A DNA stretch of 64,000 nucleotides, taken from assembly GCF_020622345.1 (NCBI RefSeq), contig NZ_JACNMO010000024.1, forward strand, positions 1 through 64,000. Reading direction: 5' to 3'. A program made the position numbers and the translations under genes. Position 1 is the stretch's first letter; the number at the start of each line of letters is the position of its first letter. This DNA comes from Roseobacter weihaiensis. Lineage in GTDB: Bacteria; Pseudomonadota; Alphaproteobacteria; Rhodobacterales; Rhodobacteraceae. This document shows, in pieces, positions 40,390 to 48,869 of the stretch. The notes beneath the pieces are model-generated. The model worked only from the letters and a program-made list of their open reading frames with translations, had not been told where the DNA came from and did not search any database.

Positions 40390-41568
40390 ATGTATGATGT
40401 TGTCGTTGTTGGAGGTGGCCCATCGGGGGCCACGGCAGCCCTTGATCTGGTCAATTCAGGCCATAAGGTCGCGTTGCTGGACCGCGAAGGGCGGATCAAG
40501 CCCTGCGGCGGGGCGATCCCGCCGCGTCTGATGCAGGATTTTCACATCACCGAAGATCAGCTTCTGGCCAAGGTGAACACCGCGCGCATGATCTCTCCCA
40601 CCGGGCGGCATGTGGATATCCCCATCGAGAACGGCTTTGTCGGTATGGTGGATCGCAAGGAATTCGACCCCTTCCTGCGCGCCCGCGCAGCAGAGGCCGG
40701 GGCTGAATACTTCACCGGCACATTCGTGCGGATCGACCGCCCGGAGGGCACGCCCGTGGTGATCTACCGTGACAAGGCCACGCAGGAGGAACGCGAGTTG
40801 CCCTGCAAGCTGGTGATCGGGGCGGATGGTGCGAAATCCCGCGTCGGGCTGGCAGAGGTCAAGGACGCCGACAAGGTGCCGCTGGTCTTTGCCTATCACG
40901 AGATCATCAAGGCCCCGCCAAAATCCGCCATCTACGACCCCCAGCGCTGCGATGTCATTTATGACGGTGCGATTTCGCCCGATTTTTATGGTTGGGTTTT
41001 CCCGCATGGCAACAGCGCCAGCGTGGGCATGGGGACCGAGCAGTCCTCGGTCAACCTCAAGGAGGCGACAGCCGCCCTGCGTGTGGCCTCGGGTCTGGCG
41101 GATTGCGAAACCATTCGCAAGGAGGGTGCGCCGATCCCGCTGCGCCCGCTGGATCGGTGGGACAACGGCAAAGACGTGTTGCTGGCGGGCGATGCCGCGG
41201 GTGTCGTGGCCCCCAGTTCCGGCGAAGGCATCTATTATGCCATGGTCGGGGGTCGTGTGGCCGCCACGGCCTGTGCGGCCACGCTCGCCTCGGGCCGGGT
41301 CAAGGATCTGCGGCTGGCGCGGCAGCTTTTCATGAAAGAGCATAAAATGGTCTTTCGGGTGCTGGGTTCCATGCAGAATGCCTATTACCGCAGCGACGAG
41401 CGGCGCGAACGTTTTGTCTCACTCTGCCATGATATCGATGTGCAGCGGCTGACGTTCGAAGCCTATATGAACAAGAAGCTCGTCCGGGCGCGGCCCATGG
41501 CGCATCTGAAGATCGGCCTGAAAAACCTTGCGCATCTGACGGGCATTGTGGCAACGACACGTGTATGA
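40390..41568 (+). CDS. bchP: Geranylgeranyl reductase (BchP)
   Basis: BchP is a flavoprotein reducing the geranylgeranyl tail of bacteriochlorophyll to phytyl. The 392-aa protein begins with the FAD-binding MYDVVVVGGGPSGATAALDL, has KPCGGAIPPRLM and the second FAD block DVLLAGDAAGVVAPSSGEGIYYAM. It overlaps idi by 4 nt (ATGA). Confidence 0.96.
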   Translation: MYDVVVVGGGPSGATAALDLVNSGHKVALLDREGRIKPCGGAIPPRLMQDFHITEDQLLAKVNTARMISPTGRHVDIPIENGFVGMVDRKEFDPFLRARAAEAGAEYFTGTFVRIDRPEGTPVVIYRDKATQEERELPCKLVIGADGAKSRVGLAEVKDADKVPLVFAYHEIIKAPPKSAIYDPQRCDVIYDGAISPDFYGWVFPHGNSASVGMGTEQSSVNLKEATAALRVASGLADCETIRKEGAPIPLRPLDRWDNGKDVLLAGDAAGVVAPSSGEGIYYAMVGGRVAATACAATLASGRVKDLRLARQLFMKEHKMVFRVLGSMQNAYYRSDERRERFVSLCHDIDVQRLTFEAYMNKKLVRARPMAHLKIGLKNLAHLTGIVATTRV

Positions 41569-42104
41569 CCATCATGATCCCGGCCTGGGTCAACGGAAAT
41601 CTGACCCCGGTTGAAAAACTCGAAGCCCATGTGAAGGGGCTGCGACACAAGGCGGTTTCCGTCTTTGTGCTCAAGGGCGACAAGGTGCTGATGCAGCAGC
41701 GCGCCCTGTGCAAATACCACACGCCCGGGCTCTGGACGAATACCTGCTGTACCCATCCCGCATGGGATGAGGCCCCCGGTGCCTGCGCGGTGCGTCGGCT
41801 GGACGACGAGCTGGGCCTCAAAGGTCTGACCCCGCACCACCGACACCATCTGGAGTACCGCGCCGAGGTGGGCGGTGGCCTGATCGAGCATGAGGTGGTC
41901 GATGTCTTTGTTGCCAATGCCGACGACAGCCTGCAGATCGACCCCAACCCCGAGGAGGTGATGGCGGTGGAATGGGTGCGGTTCCCAGATCTTTTGATCC
42001 AGGTCGAAAACGCGCCCGACCGGTTTACCCCGTGGCTGCGCATCTACCTGCGCGATCACGCCAAGACGATTTTTGGTAGCCTGGCCGAGACCGCCACCAG
42101 CTGA
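41565..42104 (+). CDS. idi: Isopentenyl-diphosphate delta-isomerase, type I
   Basis: Idi interconverts IPP and DMAPP for the carotenoid and phytyl precursors. The 179-aa Nudix-fold protein has the catalytic Cys region GLWTNTCCTHPAWDE and the Glu-containing VEWVRF strand. It is the last photosynthesis-linked gene on this side, and its stop directly abuts the stop of a convergent lipoprotein gene. Confidence 0.94.
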   Translation: MTIMIPAWVNGNLTPVEKLEAHVKGLRHKAVSVFVLKGDKVLMQQRALCKYHTPGLWTNTCCTHPAWDEAPGACAVRRLDDELGLKGLTPHHRHHLEYRAEVGGGLIEHEVVDVFVANADDSLQIDPNPEEVMAVEWVRFPDLLIQVENAPDRFTPWLRIYLRDHAKTIFGSLAETATS

Positions 42105-42362
42105 CTATCTGCCTTTCCCACCCGCATCCGCACGCGCCGCCGACGCGCAGGAGCCCGGTTGATCCGGATCGCAGGTCCGATACGTCCCATTGCTTGACCG
42201 CACGCTATGGGTCACAGCGCTCCCATCAGGGCCGGCAATTGTCCGGGTACGCAGTTCAGTGGGCTGGCCATTCAGCTCGATTGTCTGAAACGTTTCGCTT
42301 TCGATCGTGGAGCAGGCGCCCAGCAGAAAAAGGGCCGCGCCCAGATATCCGGTCCGTGTCAT
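42105..42362 (-). CDS. Small predicted lipoprotein (85 aa)
   Basis: The N-terminus MTRTGYLGAALFLLGAC is a short signal with lipobox LGAC (Cys17). The remaining 68 residues are polar, with a second pair of cysteines (TCDPDQPGSCAS), and match no family I know. It lies back-to-back with idi with no spacer. It may be a periplasmic or outer-membrane anchored protein. Confidence 0.6.
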   Translation of the reverse strand: MTRTGYLGAALFLLGACSTIESETFQTIELNGQPTELRTRTIAGPDGSAVTHSVRSSNGTYRTCDPDQPGSCASAARADAGGKGR

Positions 42363-42560
42363 TCTAAACTATCCTTTCTTGCCGAAAAGGCTTGTGAACA
42401 TTTGAAAGACATGTGGTCGGACGTGGGAAAAATCGACAGTAATCGACCGTGGCCCACGGTGAAGTGATCCATGGCGGTTTTGTCGTGTTCCAGAGTTGGT
42501 CTGTGTAATCAACATTATGTTAAAAAATTAACTATCGATACAATATATATATATATGCAT
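42363..42560. other. AT-rich boundary segment right of the photosynthesis cluster
   Basis: Composition drops sharply. The segment contains an inverted repeat ACCGTG-GCC-CACGGT (42446-42460), TTAAAAAATTAACTATCGAT and an alternating TA run near 42541-42555. The last codons of lutC run into it. No integrase, IS or tRNA is visible. It marks the boundary between PGC and chromosome-like genes. Confidence 0.5.
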
Positions 42561-43178
42561 GTACCTTGGTCCATGTGCGCCGCGGACATTTCTGGCCTCG
42601 ATATCAGCGGTGCCGCTGGTGCCTGTGATGATATTGAGGCTGCGCTGCTGGTCTGACGCCAAGGTGCCAAAACGCTCAAATGCATCCTCCATATGCGGCA
42701 GGATCGTGTCTTTACGGATGACGACCAGGTGATGCAACGGCAGAAAGTTCAGCAGCACCGGGGCATCCGGTGCGGATTGGAACACCAGCGAGCCGGTTTC
42801 CGCAATGCCCGCATCGGCAAATGTCACGGCCACGGGTTCGTCCATCCGGGCGCTTGCCGCAGTCTCAAACCCGGTCCAATCAAGCGCGGTCAGACTGTCG
42901 CGGGGCTGCAGCGCGATATGCTGTGCTAGGCCATTTTCCGTAAGATACGCGGCAATGGCGGCAGGCAACGCGCTCAGACCCGAAAGCGGTTCCACTGTTG
43001 CCGTGACGGTGTCGGACGTCGCCTTTGCCACAAACCTCTCATAGGTGGGCCGGTCGGGGAATGTCGCGCGAAACCCATCCGGTTCTGCGATCAGGGCGGC
43101 GGCAAGTTCAGCGATACCGGAGGGGTCGCCTTTCCCGTTGACCCGGTCGATCTTGGCAAGAATGGCGTCGCGGGACAT
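42528..43178 (-). CDS. lutC: Lactate utilization protein C-type LUD domain protein
   Basis: A 216-aa LUD-domain protein, the third component of the LutABC L-lactate oxidation complex. The domain signature runs ETGSLVFQS..LLNFLPLHHLVVI to the C-terminal NIITGTSGTADIEARNVRGAHGPRYMHI. After MHI the reading frame enters the AT-rich boundary and ends IYCIDS, so the final residues look replaced while the domain seems complete. It lies 3 nt after lutB. Confidence 0.88.
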   Translation of the reverse strand: MSRDAILAKIDRVNGKGDPSGIAELAAALIAEPDGFRATFPDRPTYERFVAKATSDTVTATVEPLSGLSALPAAIAAYLTENGLAQHIALQPRDSLTALDWTGFETAASARMDEPVAVTFADAGIAETGSLVFQSAPDAPVLLNFLPLHHLVVIRKDTILPHMEDAFERFGTLASDQQRSLNIITGTSGTADIEARNVRGAHGPRYMHIYIYCIDS

Positions 43179-43181
43179 CGG

Positions 43182-44588
43182 CTAATGCCTTTTCTTCTTG
43201 TACTGCTGCATGAAGGTGCCCGCCTCGGGCTGGGGCAGATCACGGGTCCGGGTCCAGCCGCCGGCCAGTGGCACCGCGCTGATCTTGCCGCGCCCCCGCG
43301 CCAGGACCCGCAGCCCGATATTGGCCGCCCCCGTGGCCAGCCGGTAAAGCGCGGGCCGCGTGGCCAGCATCGCCCAGAGCCGCAGGCTCCATGCCGTCCT
43401 AGGGCTTGCCATACCGGCATCAAACTGTCGCGCGCGCAGCGACCGCAGCATGTCAGGCAGGGGGATGTTCACCGGGCAAACCTCCTTGCAGCGGCCATTG
43501 AGCGTACAGGCGTTGGGCAAATCCTTGGACCCTTTCAACCCGGTCATTGCAGGGGTCAGCACCGACCCCATCGGACCGGGATAGACCGCGCCGTAGGCAT
43601 GCCCGCCCACCGCGGAATAGACCGGGCAATGGTTCATGCAGGCCCCGCAGCGAATGCAGCGTAACATCGGGCGCAGGAAATCCGACAGCATGTCAGAGCG
43701 GTGGTTGTCTACCAGCACGATGTGCACCCTCTCTGGTCCGTCGCGGTCCCCTGCCCGCTTGGGCCCGTTGTAAAAGGTGGTGTATTGCGTGATCTCCGTC
43801 CCGATCGCGGCGCGGGACAGCAGCCGCAGGAACACGGCGGCATGCTTCAGGCTCGGGACCATCTTCTCAATGCCCACGGTCACGATATGGGTCCTGGGCG
43901 GGGTGGTGGTCAGCTCGGCATTGCCCTCGTTTGTCACCGTGATGAAAGAGCCTGTGTCCGCAATCAGGAAATTCGCGCCCGAGATCGAGATGTCGGCATT
44001 GAGGAACTTGGGCCGCAGCTCGCGTCGCGCGCTTTCCACCAGGGCGGGCACGTCCTGGGTGGCACTCGGTTGCGCGTGTTTGTCCGCAAAGAGCTCCGCC
44101 ACCTGTTCATGGGTCTTGTGCATCGCGGGCATCACGATATGCGAAGGCGGGTCCCCGGCGAGCTGAATGATATGCTCGGCCAGATCGGTCTCGATCCGTT
44201 CGACACCTGCCTCGGCAAGCGCCTCACCGATGCCGATCTCCTCGCCCAGCATGGACTTCACGCGGGTGGCGGTCTTGGCCCCTTCCGCGGTGCAGATGTC
44301 GGTCACGATCTTGCGCGCCTCGGCCGGGGTGGCGGCCCAATGGACCTGCGCGCCGCTGGCGATGGCGTTTTGTTCGAACTGCCGCAGGTAATGACCCAGA
44401 TTGTCGAGCGTGTGATCCTTGATCTTTTGCGCGGTCTCGCGGGCCTGGGCGTATTGCGGAAAATCAGCGATTACCCTGGCGCGTCGGCTGCGCAGCAGGG
44501 TCGTTGTCCGGTCCAGGGCGAGTTTGAGCGTTGGTTCAGCCAACGCGCGGGTCACGTTTTGGGAAAACCGATGCGACGTCTGTTTCAT
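43182..44588 (-). CDS. lutB: Lactate utilization iron-sulfur protein LutB
   Basis: LutB is the iron-sulfur subunit of the LutABC complex. The 468-aa protein has an N-terminal LUD domain and a C-terminal ferredoxin-like region with two cluster motifs, CIRCGACMNHCPVYS and CKEVCPVNIP. The start overlaps the lutA stop (ATGA). The operon order is lutA-lutB-lutC. Confidence 0.94.
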   Translation of the reverse strand: MKQTSHRFSQNVTRALAEPTLKLALDRTTTLLRSRRARVIADFPQYAQARETAQKIKDHTLDNLGHYLRQFEQNAIASGAQVHWAATPAEARKIVTDICTAEGAKTATRVKSMLGEEIGIGEALAEAGVERIETDLAEHIIQLAGDPPSHIVMPAMHKTHEQVAELFADKHAQPSATQDVPALVESARRELRPKFLNADISISGANFLIADTGSFITVTNEGNAELTTTPPRTHIVTVGIEKMVPSLKHAAVFLRLLSRAAIGTEITQYTTFYNGPKRAGDRDGPERVHIVLVDNHRSDMLSDFLRPMLRCIRCGACMNHCPVYSAVGGHAYGAVYPGPMGSVLTPAMTGLKGSKDLPNACTLNGRCKEVCPVNIPLPDMLRSLRARQFDAGMASPRTAWSLRLWAMLATRPALYRLATGAANIGLRVLARGRGKISAVPLAGGWTRTRDLPQPEAGTFMQQYKKKRH

Positions 44589-45364
44589 TTGAGCCTCGGG
44601 GCGCAGATGCCGGGGCCGTCTGCCATGCCTGCCAGCACTTCAACCGTGTGAAAGACGCGCAGGTCCGATCCGTCGCGGCTCAGCTTGCCGGCCATGTTCA
44701 TCAGGCACCCCATATCGCCCCCCAACAGGGTGTCCGCATCGGTTGCTTTGATTTTGGCGGCCTTCTCCGCCACGATCGCGGTGGAAAGTTCGGGGTATTT
44801 CACGCAGAAGGTCCCGCCGAACCCGCAGCATTCGGTGTTGCCCTCAAGCGGCACCAGATCGAGCGCATCGACCTCGGCCAGCAGCGCGCGCGGCTGATCG
44901 TGCACTCCCAGATCCCGCAGGCCGGAGCAACTATCGTGATAGGTGGCGGTGCCGGGGTAACGAACACCCTTGGGTGTGTAGTGCAACACATCGGTCAGGA
45001 AACTCAGAATCTCCCAGGTTTTGGCCGAGACGGGCTTTTGTCGGGCCTGCCAGTCCGGATCGTCCTGAAACAATTCCCCATAATGGCTGCGGATCATGCT
45101 GGCGCAGGACCCGGAGGGCACGACGATATAGTCAAAAGGTTCAAAGGCCTCGATCACCTGACGGGCCAGCCTGCGGGTGGTTGCATCATCCCCGCTGTTG
45201 AACGCAGGCTGGCCGCAACAGGTCTGTGCGGCAGGGACCGAAACATCACATCCGGCGTCCTCCAAAAGCTTGAGACTGGCAAAGCCGATATTGGGGCGCA
45301 TCGCATCCACAATGCAGGTCACGAAAAAGCCTATACGGGGTCTGCCATCCTGGGCGGTGTTCAT
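44585..45364 (-). CDS. lutA: Lactate utilization protein LutA (CCG domain)
   Basis: A heterodisulfide-reductase-like protein with two CCG domains, TCCGQPAFNSGD and ECCGFGGTFCVKYPELS, that binds iron-sulfur clusters and works with LutB and LutC. I chose ATG 45364 (GGGAG upstream), giving 259 aa. Confidence 0.93.
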   Translation of the reverse strand: MNTAQDGRPRIGFFVTCIVDAMRPNIGFASLKLLEDAGCDVSVPAAQTCCGQPAFNSGDDATTRRLARQVIEAFEPFDYIVVPSGSCASMIRSHYGELFQDDPDWQARQKPVSAKTWEILSFLTDVLHYTPKGVRYPGTATYHDSCSGLRDLGVHDQPRALLAEVDALDLVPLEGNTECCGFGGTFCVKYPELSTAIVAEKAAKIKATDADTLLGGDMGCLMNMAGKLSRDGSDLRVFHTVEVLAGMADGPGICAPRLK

Positions 45365-45490
45365 TCTGGTCTCCCGTTGCGCCTGCGCGGCCGGTTTCCT
45401 GCCCAGCCCGCGCGGATATACTGTCGTTGAAAAAGCGGGGGCGGGCAACTGCCCGCCTGCAAAGGCCCCTGCGTCGAAAGCGCCTGAAGG

Positions 45491-46825
45491 CTAGGCGGGG
45501 GTGCTCAGCTGCTCAAGACTGTAGCACATCATCCGCGCCAAAGGGTGGGCCATCGGCTTTACGTTGATGCTGTCGTCGGTGATCTCCAGATAGGGGTCGT
45601 AAATCCTGCTGAGATTTCTGAAAGCCGTGTCCACGAAGCGTTCGGCATCGGGGTAGCTTTCAAGCATCGCCGTGCGATCAATGCGGAACTGGCACATCAG
45701 CATTTCGATCATTTTTCCAATGACCTGATCCGCGTGGGTCATTGCATAGCCCCGGTGCCCGGCCAGCACGCCTGCCCGGATGCTTTTCGTGTAGAGCGAC
45801 GTGGCCGATAGGTTCTGCACAAACCCTTGCGGAAAGCGCGAAATCGCGGAGGCCCCCAACCCGATGAGCGCATAAGAGGCGTTATCCGAATAGCCCTGAA
45901 AATCACGTTGCAATTTGATACCGTTGCGGGCTGCGACCAGCGTGTCGTCCGGCCGGGCATAATGATCGATCCCGATGGGCTCGTAGCCGTCCGATACCAG
46001 AATATGCCGGGCCACCTGCGACATCACAAAGGCATCCTCGGCTGCGGGCAGATGGCGCGCGTCGATCATGATCTGACGTTTGGCGAGGTTCGGCACATGC
46101 ACATATTCGCAGACCGCCAGACGATCCGGATCCATCGCCAAGACCTGTTGCGTCGTCTCGGCAATGGAGGTGCTTGACTGCGACGGCAGCCCGTAAAGCA
46201 ACTCCATATCCAGAAACTCCAGACCGGCGCGGCGCAGCTTGCGCACCACCTTGAGGGTCTGGTCAAAGCTCTGCCGACGTCCGATCTGCTTTTGCACATT
46301 TGGGTCAAAATCCTGCACTCCGACAATCGCGCGGTTCATGCCGCGCGCGATCAGGCCGTGGATCAGGTCTTCGCGGACCTGCGTTGTATCGATTTCGATC
46401 GACCCCTCAAACCCCACTGCCTTTGGGAAAGCCGCAAAGACATCATCAAGCAGCCGGTCCATGACGGGTTGCGCCAGCAAGGTCGGCGTGCCTCCGCCAA
46501 TGTAAAGGCGCGCGAGCCGCACGCCGGAGGGCATTCTGGCGCTGACCTGAGCCAGCTCCTTTTGGATGATGTCGATATAGGCGGAGACGACGTCCTGCCG
46601 ATCTGCCGCCTGTGTCCGGCAGGCGCAAAACCAGCACAGGTTTTCGCAATAGGGCACGTGAATATAGAGAGAAATCTTCTCGTGTGCCGGCACGGCGCGC
46701 AGCCAGTCCTGCTGGAACAACTTACCTTCGGCGGCAACAAACCGGTCAGCCGGAGGATAACTCGTGTACCGCGGCACACGTGCGTCGAACAGTCCCGAGC
46801 AACGCAGTTGTTCCAAGTTCTCCAT
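45491..46825 (-). CDS. hemN: Oxygen-independent coproporphyrinogen III oxidase (HemN)
   Basis: HemN is the radical-SAM decarboxylase that makes protoporphyrinogen IX without oxygen. The 444-aa protein has the cluster motif YIHVPYCENLCWFCACR (C-x3-C-x2-C), GGGTPTLL and the C-terminal HemN domain. It is divergent from fnrL. An FNR box (46859-46872) lies 34-47 nt upstream of its ATG, suggesting oxygen-responsive control. Confidence 0.95.
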   Translation of the reverse strand: MENLEQLRCSGLFDARVPRYTSYPPADRFVAAEGKLFQQDWLRAVPAHEKISLYIHVPYCENLCWFCACRTQAADRQDVVSAYIDIIQKELAQVSARMPSGVRLARLYIGGGTPTLLAQPVMDRLLDDVFAAFPKAVGFEGSIEIDTTQVREDLIHGLIARGMNRAIVGVQDFDPNVQKQIGRRQSFDQTLKVVRKLRRAGLEFLDMELLYGLPSQSSTSIAETTQQVLAMDPDRLAVCEYVHVPNLAKRQIMIDARHLPAAEDAFVMSQVARHILVSDGYEPIGIDHYARPDDTLVAARNGIKLQRDFQGYSDNASYALIGLGASAISRFPQGFVQNLSATSLYTKSIRAGVLAGHRGYAMTHADQVIGKMIEMLMCQFRIDRTAMLESYPDAERFVDTAFRNLSRIYDPYLEITDDSINVKPMAHPLARMMCYSLEQLSTPA

Positions 46826-46858
46826 CCGGCTATACTAGGCCCAAGTGCGCCCGACCGT

Positions 46859-46872
46859 TTGATGTAGGTCAA
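46859..46872. promoter_or_regulatory. FNR-type box between hemN and fnrL
   Basis: TTGATGTAGGTCAA matches TTGAT-N4-ATCAA except for one base in the right arm. It ends four bases before the fnrL TTG start, and its AGGT could serve as the Shine-Dalgarno. Confidence 0.8.
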
Positions 46873-46876
46873 GTTT

Positions 46877-47611
46877 TTGAAGAATAATGTAATCTCCGGT
46901 GTAAAATGCACAGACTGCCCGATCCAGCATCGGGCGGTCTGTTCCCGTTGTGACCATGCCGAGCTCATGTTGCTTGAGTCGATGAAGAAATACAGGTCTT
47001 TCAAGGCCGGTGAAGCAATCTTCTGGCGCGGGGATGATCTGACATATGTGGCCTCGGTGATCGAGGGGGTGGCGACGCTTGAGAAGACGATGGAGGACGG
47101 GCGGACGCAAATGGTGGGCCTGCTGCTGCCGTCTGATTTCATCGGCCACCCCGGCAGAACACGAATCGACTTTGATGTGACGGCGGCCAGCGATGTCGTC
47201 TTGTGTTGCTTCGACAGAGCGCCCTTCGACCAGCTTTTGAAGGACGTGCCGCATATCTCGCAGCGCATGATCGAACTGGCGATGGACGAGTTGGATGCCG
47301 CCCGCGACTGGATGCTGCTGCTGGGGCGTAAAACCGCGGGCGAAAAGATCGCCACCTTTGTGGAAATGGTTGTGCGACGCCAGCATTTTGACCGTAAGGA
47401 TGGTATGCGCCCCGATCTGGTTCTGCCGCTGTCGCGGGGCGATATCGCCAACTATCTGGGGCTTACGGTTGAAACAGTCAGCCGTCAGATCGGCAAGTTG
47501 AAGTCGGATGGCATTCTGGAGTTCATCGACAAACGCCGGTTCCGGGTCATCGACCTTGAACGCCTGCAGCAGGCGACGGGGGACGACGATGACGGCGGTG
47601 TCATTGTCTGA
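46877..47611 (+). CDS. fnrL: Anaerobic regulator FnrL
   Basis: FnrL is the Crp/Fnr-family [4Fe-4S] oxygen sensor of Rhodobacteraceae. The 244-aa protein has N-terminal cysteines C11, C14, C22 and C25 (CTDCPIQHRAVCSRC) and C110/C111, a cyclic-nucleotide-binding fold, and the HTH RGDIANYLGLTVETVSRQIGKLKSDG. The start must be TTG 46877, because TAG at 46865 closes the frame and no ATG or GTG precedes the cysteines. Its 3' end overlaps the next gene by 23 nt. Confidence 0.94.
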   Translation: MKNNVISGVKCTDCPIQHRAVCSRCDHAELMLLESMKKYRSFKAGEAIFWRGDDLTYVASVIEGVATLEKTMEDGRTQMVGLLLPSDFIGHPGRTRIDFDVTAASDVVLCCFDRAPFDQLLKDVPHISQRMIELAMDELDAARDWMLLLGRKTAGEKIATFVEMVVRRQHFDRKDGMRPDLVLPLSRGDIANYLGLTVETVSRQIGKLKSDGILEFIDKRRFRVIDLERLQQATGDDDDGGVIV

Positions 47612-48260
47612 AGCGGCCTCGGGTGTCCCCACGCTGCCCTTGAAACCGCGTGCCGACCTGATTGTCTGTCCCAGATGTGACGCCGTTTTTGCGCTGAAGC
47701 GCCCTGAAAACGGACAGCGGGCGGTTTGTCAGCGCTGCGCCACCGTTCTCATCACACCGCGGCGCAAGGCGGGGCTTCAGATCATCGCGCTGTCGGTTGC
47801 AATCGTGATCCTGATCCTCGGGGCGGCCTTCTTTCCGTTTCTGTCGGTCCATGCCGTCGGAGCGAGCAATTCGGTCTCCATCATAGACGCGGCCCTTGCC
47901 TTCAGTGACGGGCCGCTGATCCTGCTGTCGCTGGCCACAGCGGCGCTGATCTTTCTGATCCCGCTCTGTCGTGTGCTGTTGTCTCTCTACGTGCTGGTCC
48001 CCCTGGTGGCGGACCGCCCGCCCGCCCGCCACGCCGCCAGGGCCTTTCGCCTGGCAGAGACGCTGCGTCCCTGGTCGATGGCTGAAATCTTCGCCATCGG
48101 CTGCGCGGTGGCCGTCATCAAGATCAGCGATCTGGCCGATGTCACCTTTGGCCCGGCCTTCTGGATGTTTGCGGCACTGGTTGTGCTGGTTGTGGTGCAG
48201 GAAAATTTCATTTGCAGGTGGTCCGTATGGAACGCGTTGAGCACACGGCGAAAATCGTAA
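47589..48260 (+). CDS. PqiA-like membrane protein, first half
   Basis: A 223-aa protein with a zinc-ribbon-like N-terminus (CPRCDAVFALKRP and CQRCATVL) and about four membrane helices. It corresponds to one of the two repeated PqiA domains of the Pqi intermembrane lipid transport system. ATG 47589 lies inside the fnrL end. The next gene encodes the other PqiA domain, so the E. coli two-domain protein is split here. Confidence 0.88.
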   Translation: MTAVSLSEAASGVPTLPLKPRADLIVCPRCDAVFALKRPENGQRAVCQRCATVLITPRRKAGLQIIALSVAIVILILGAAFFPFLSVHAVGASNSVSIIDAALAFSDGPLILLSLATAALIFLIPLCRVLLSLYVLVPLVADRPPARHAARAFRLAETLRPWSMAEIFAIGCAVAVIKISDLADVTFGPAFWMFAALVVLVVVQENFICRWSVWNALSTRRKS

Positions 48261-48853
48261 CAGCGCGCCAGCTGGGCCTGGTGGCGTGCCAGCGCTGCCA
48301 GCAGGTCTGGCCGCAAGAGGTGGATCGTTGCACGCGCTGCGGGCATAGGCTGGTCGGGCGCGACCGCAAAAGCCTGCAACGGGTCTGGGCGTTCTGGGTG
48401 ATTGGGCTGATGTGCTACGTGCCTGCGAACCTCTATCCGATGCTGCAGACGCGGACATTTTTCTATACCCAGCGGGACACGATCATCGGCGGCGCTATCG
48501 AGCTTGTCCACTATGGCAGCTATGCCGTTGCCGCGATCATTCTCTTTGCCTCGGTCGCAATCCCCATCGGCAAGTTTCTGGCCATTGCCTTTCTGGCGGT
48601 TTCGGTGCAACGGCCCTCCTCGGTCTCCAAAGGACAGCGTCAGATGCTTTTCGAGGTGGTAGAGTACATCGGGCGCTGGTCGATGATTGATATCTTTGTG
48701 GTTGCGATCCTGTCCTCTCTGGTGCAACTCAACGTCGTGGTTGCGATCTATCCGGGGCCTGCCAGTCTGTTTTTTGCCTTGTCGGTTATTTTCACTATGC
48801 TTTCTGCACAGGCCTTTGACAGCCGGATGATTTGGGACGCCGACGACGCGTAG
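48227..48853 (+). CDS. PqiA-like membrane protein, second half
   Basis: A 208-aa protein with zinc-ribbon cysteines (ACQRCQQVWPQEVDRCTRCG) and about four membrane helices. The block VEVVEYIGRWSMIDIFVV-like (here EVVEYIGRWSMIDIFVVAILSSLVQL) is typical of PqiA domains. ATG 48227 follows AGGTGG and overlaps the preceding gene by 34 nt. Confidence 0.9.
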   Translation: MERVEHTAKIVTARQLGLVACQRCQQVWPQEVDRCTRCGHRLVGRDRKSLQRVWAFWVIGLMCYVPANLYPMLQTRTFFYTQRDTIIGGAIELVHYGSYAVAAIILFASVAIPIGKFLAIAFLAVSVQRPSSVSKGQRQMLFEVVEYIGRWSMIDIFVVAILSSLVQLNVVVAIYPGPASLFFALSVIFTMLSAQAFDSRMIWDADDA

Positions 48854-48869
48854 GAAGAAAGAACCGAAG

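Noticed and set aside
42528-43178. lutC as a pseudogene
   Set aside because: The LUD domain is intact to its conserved GAHGP motif; only the last few residues appear altered.
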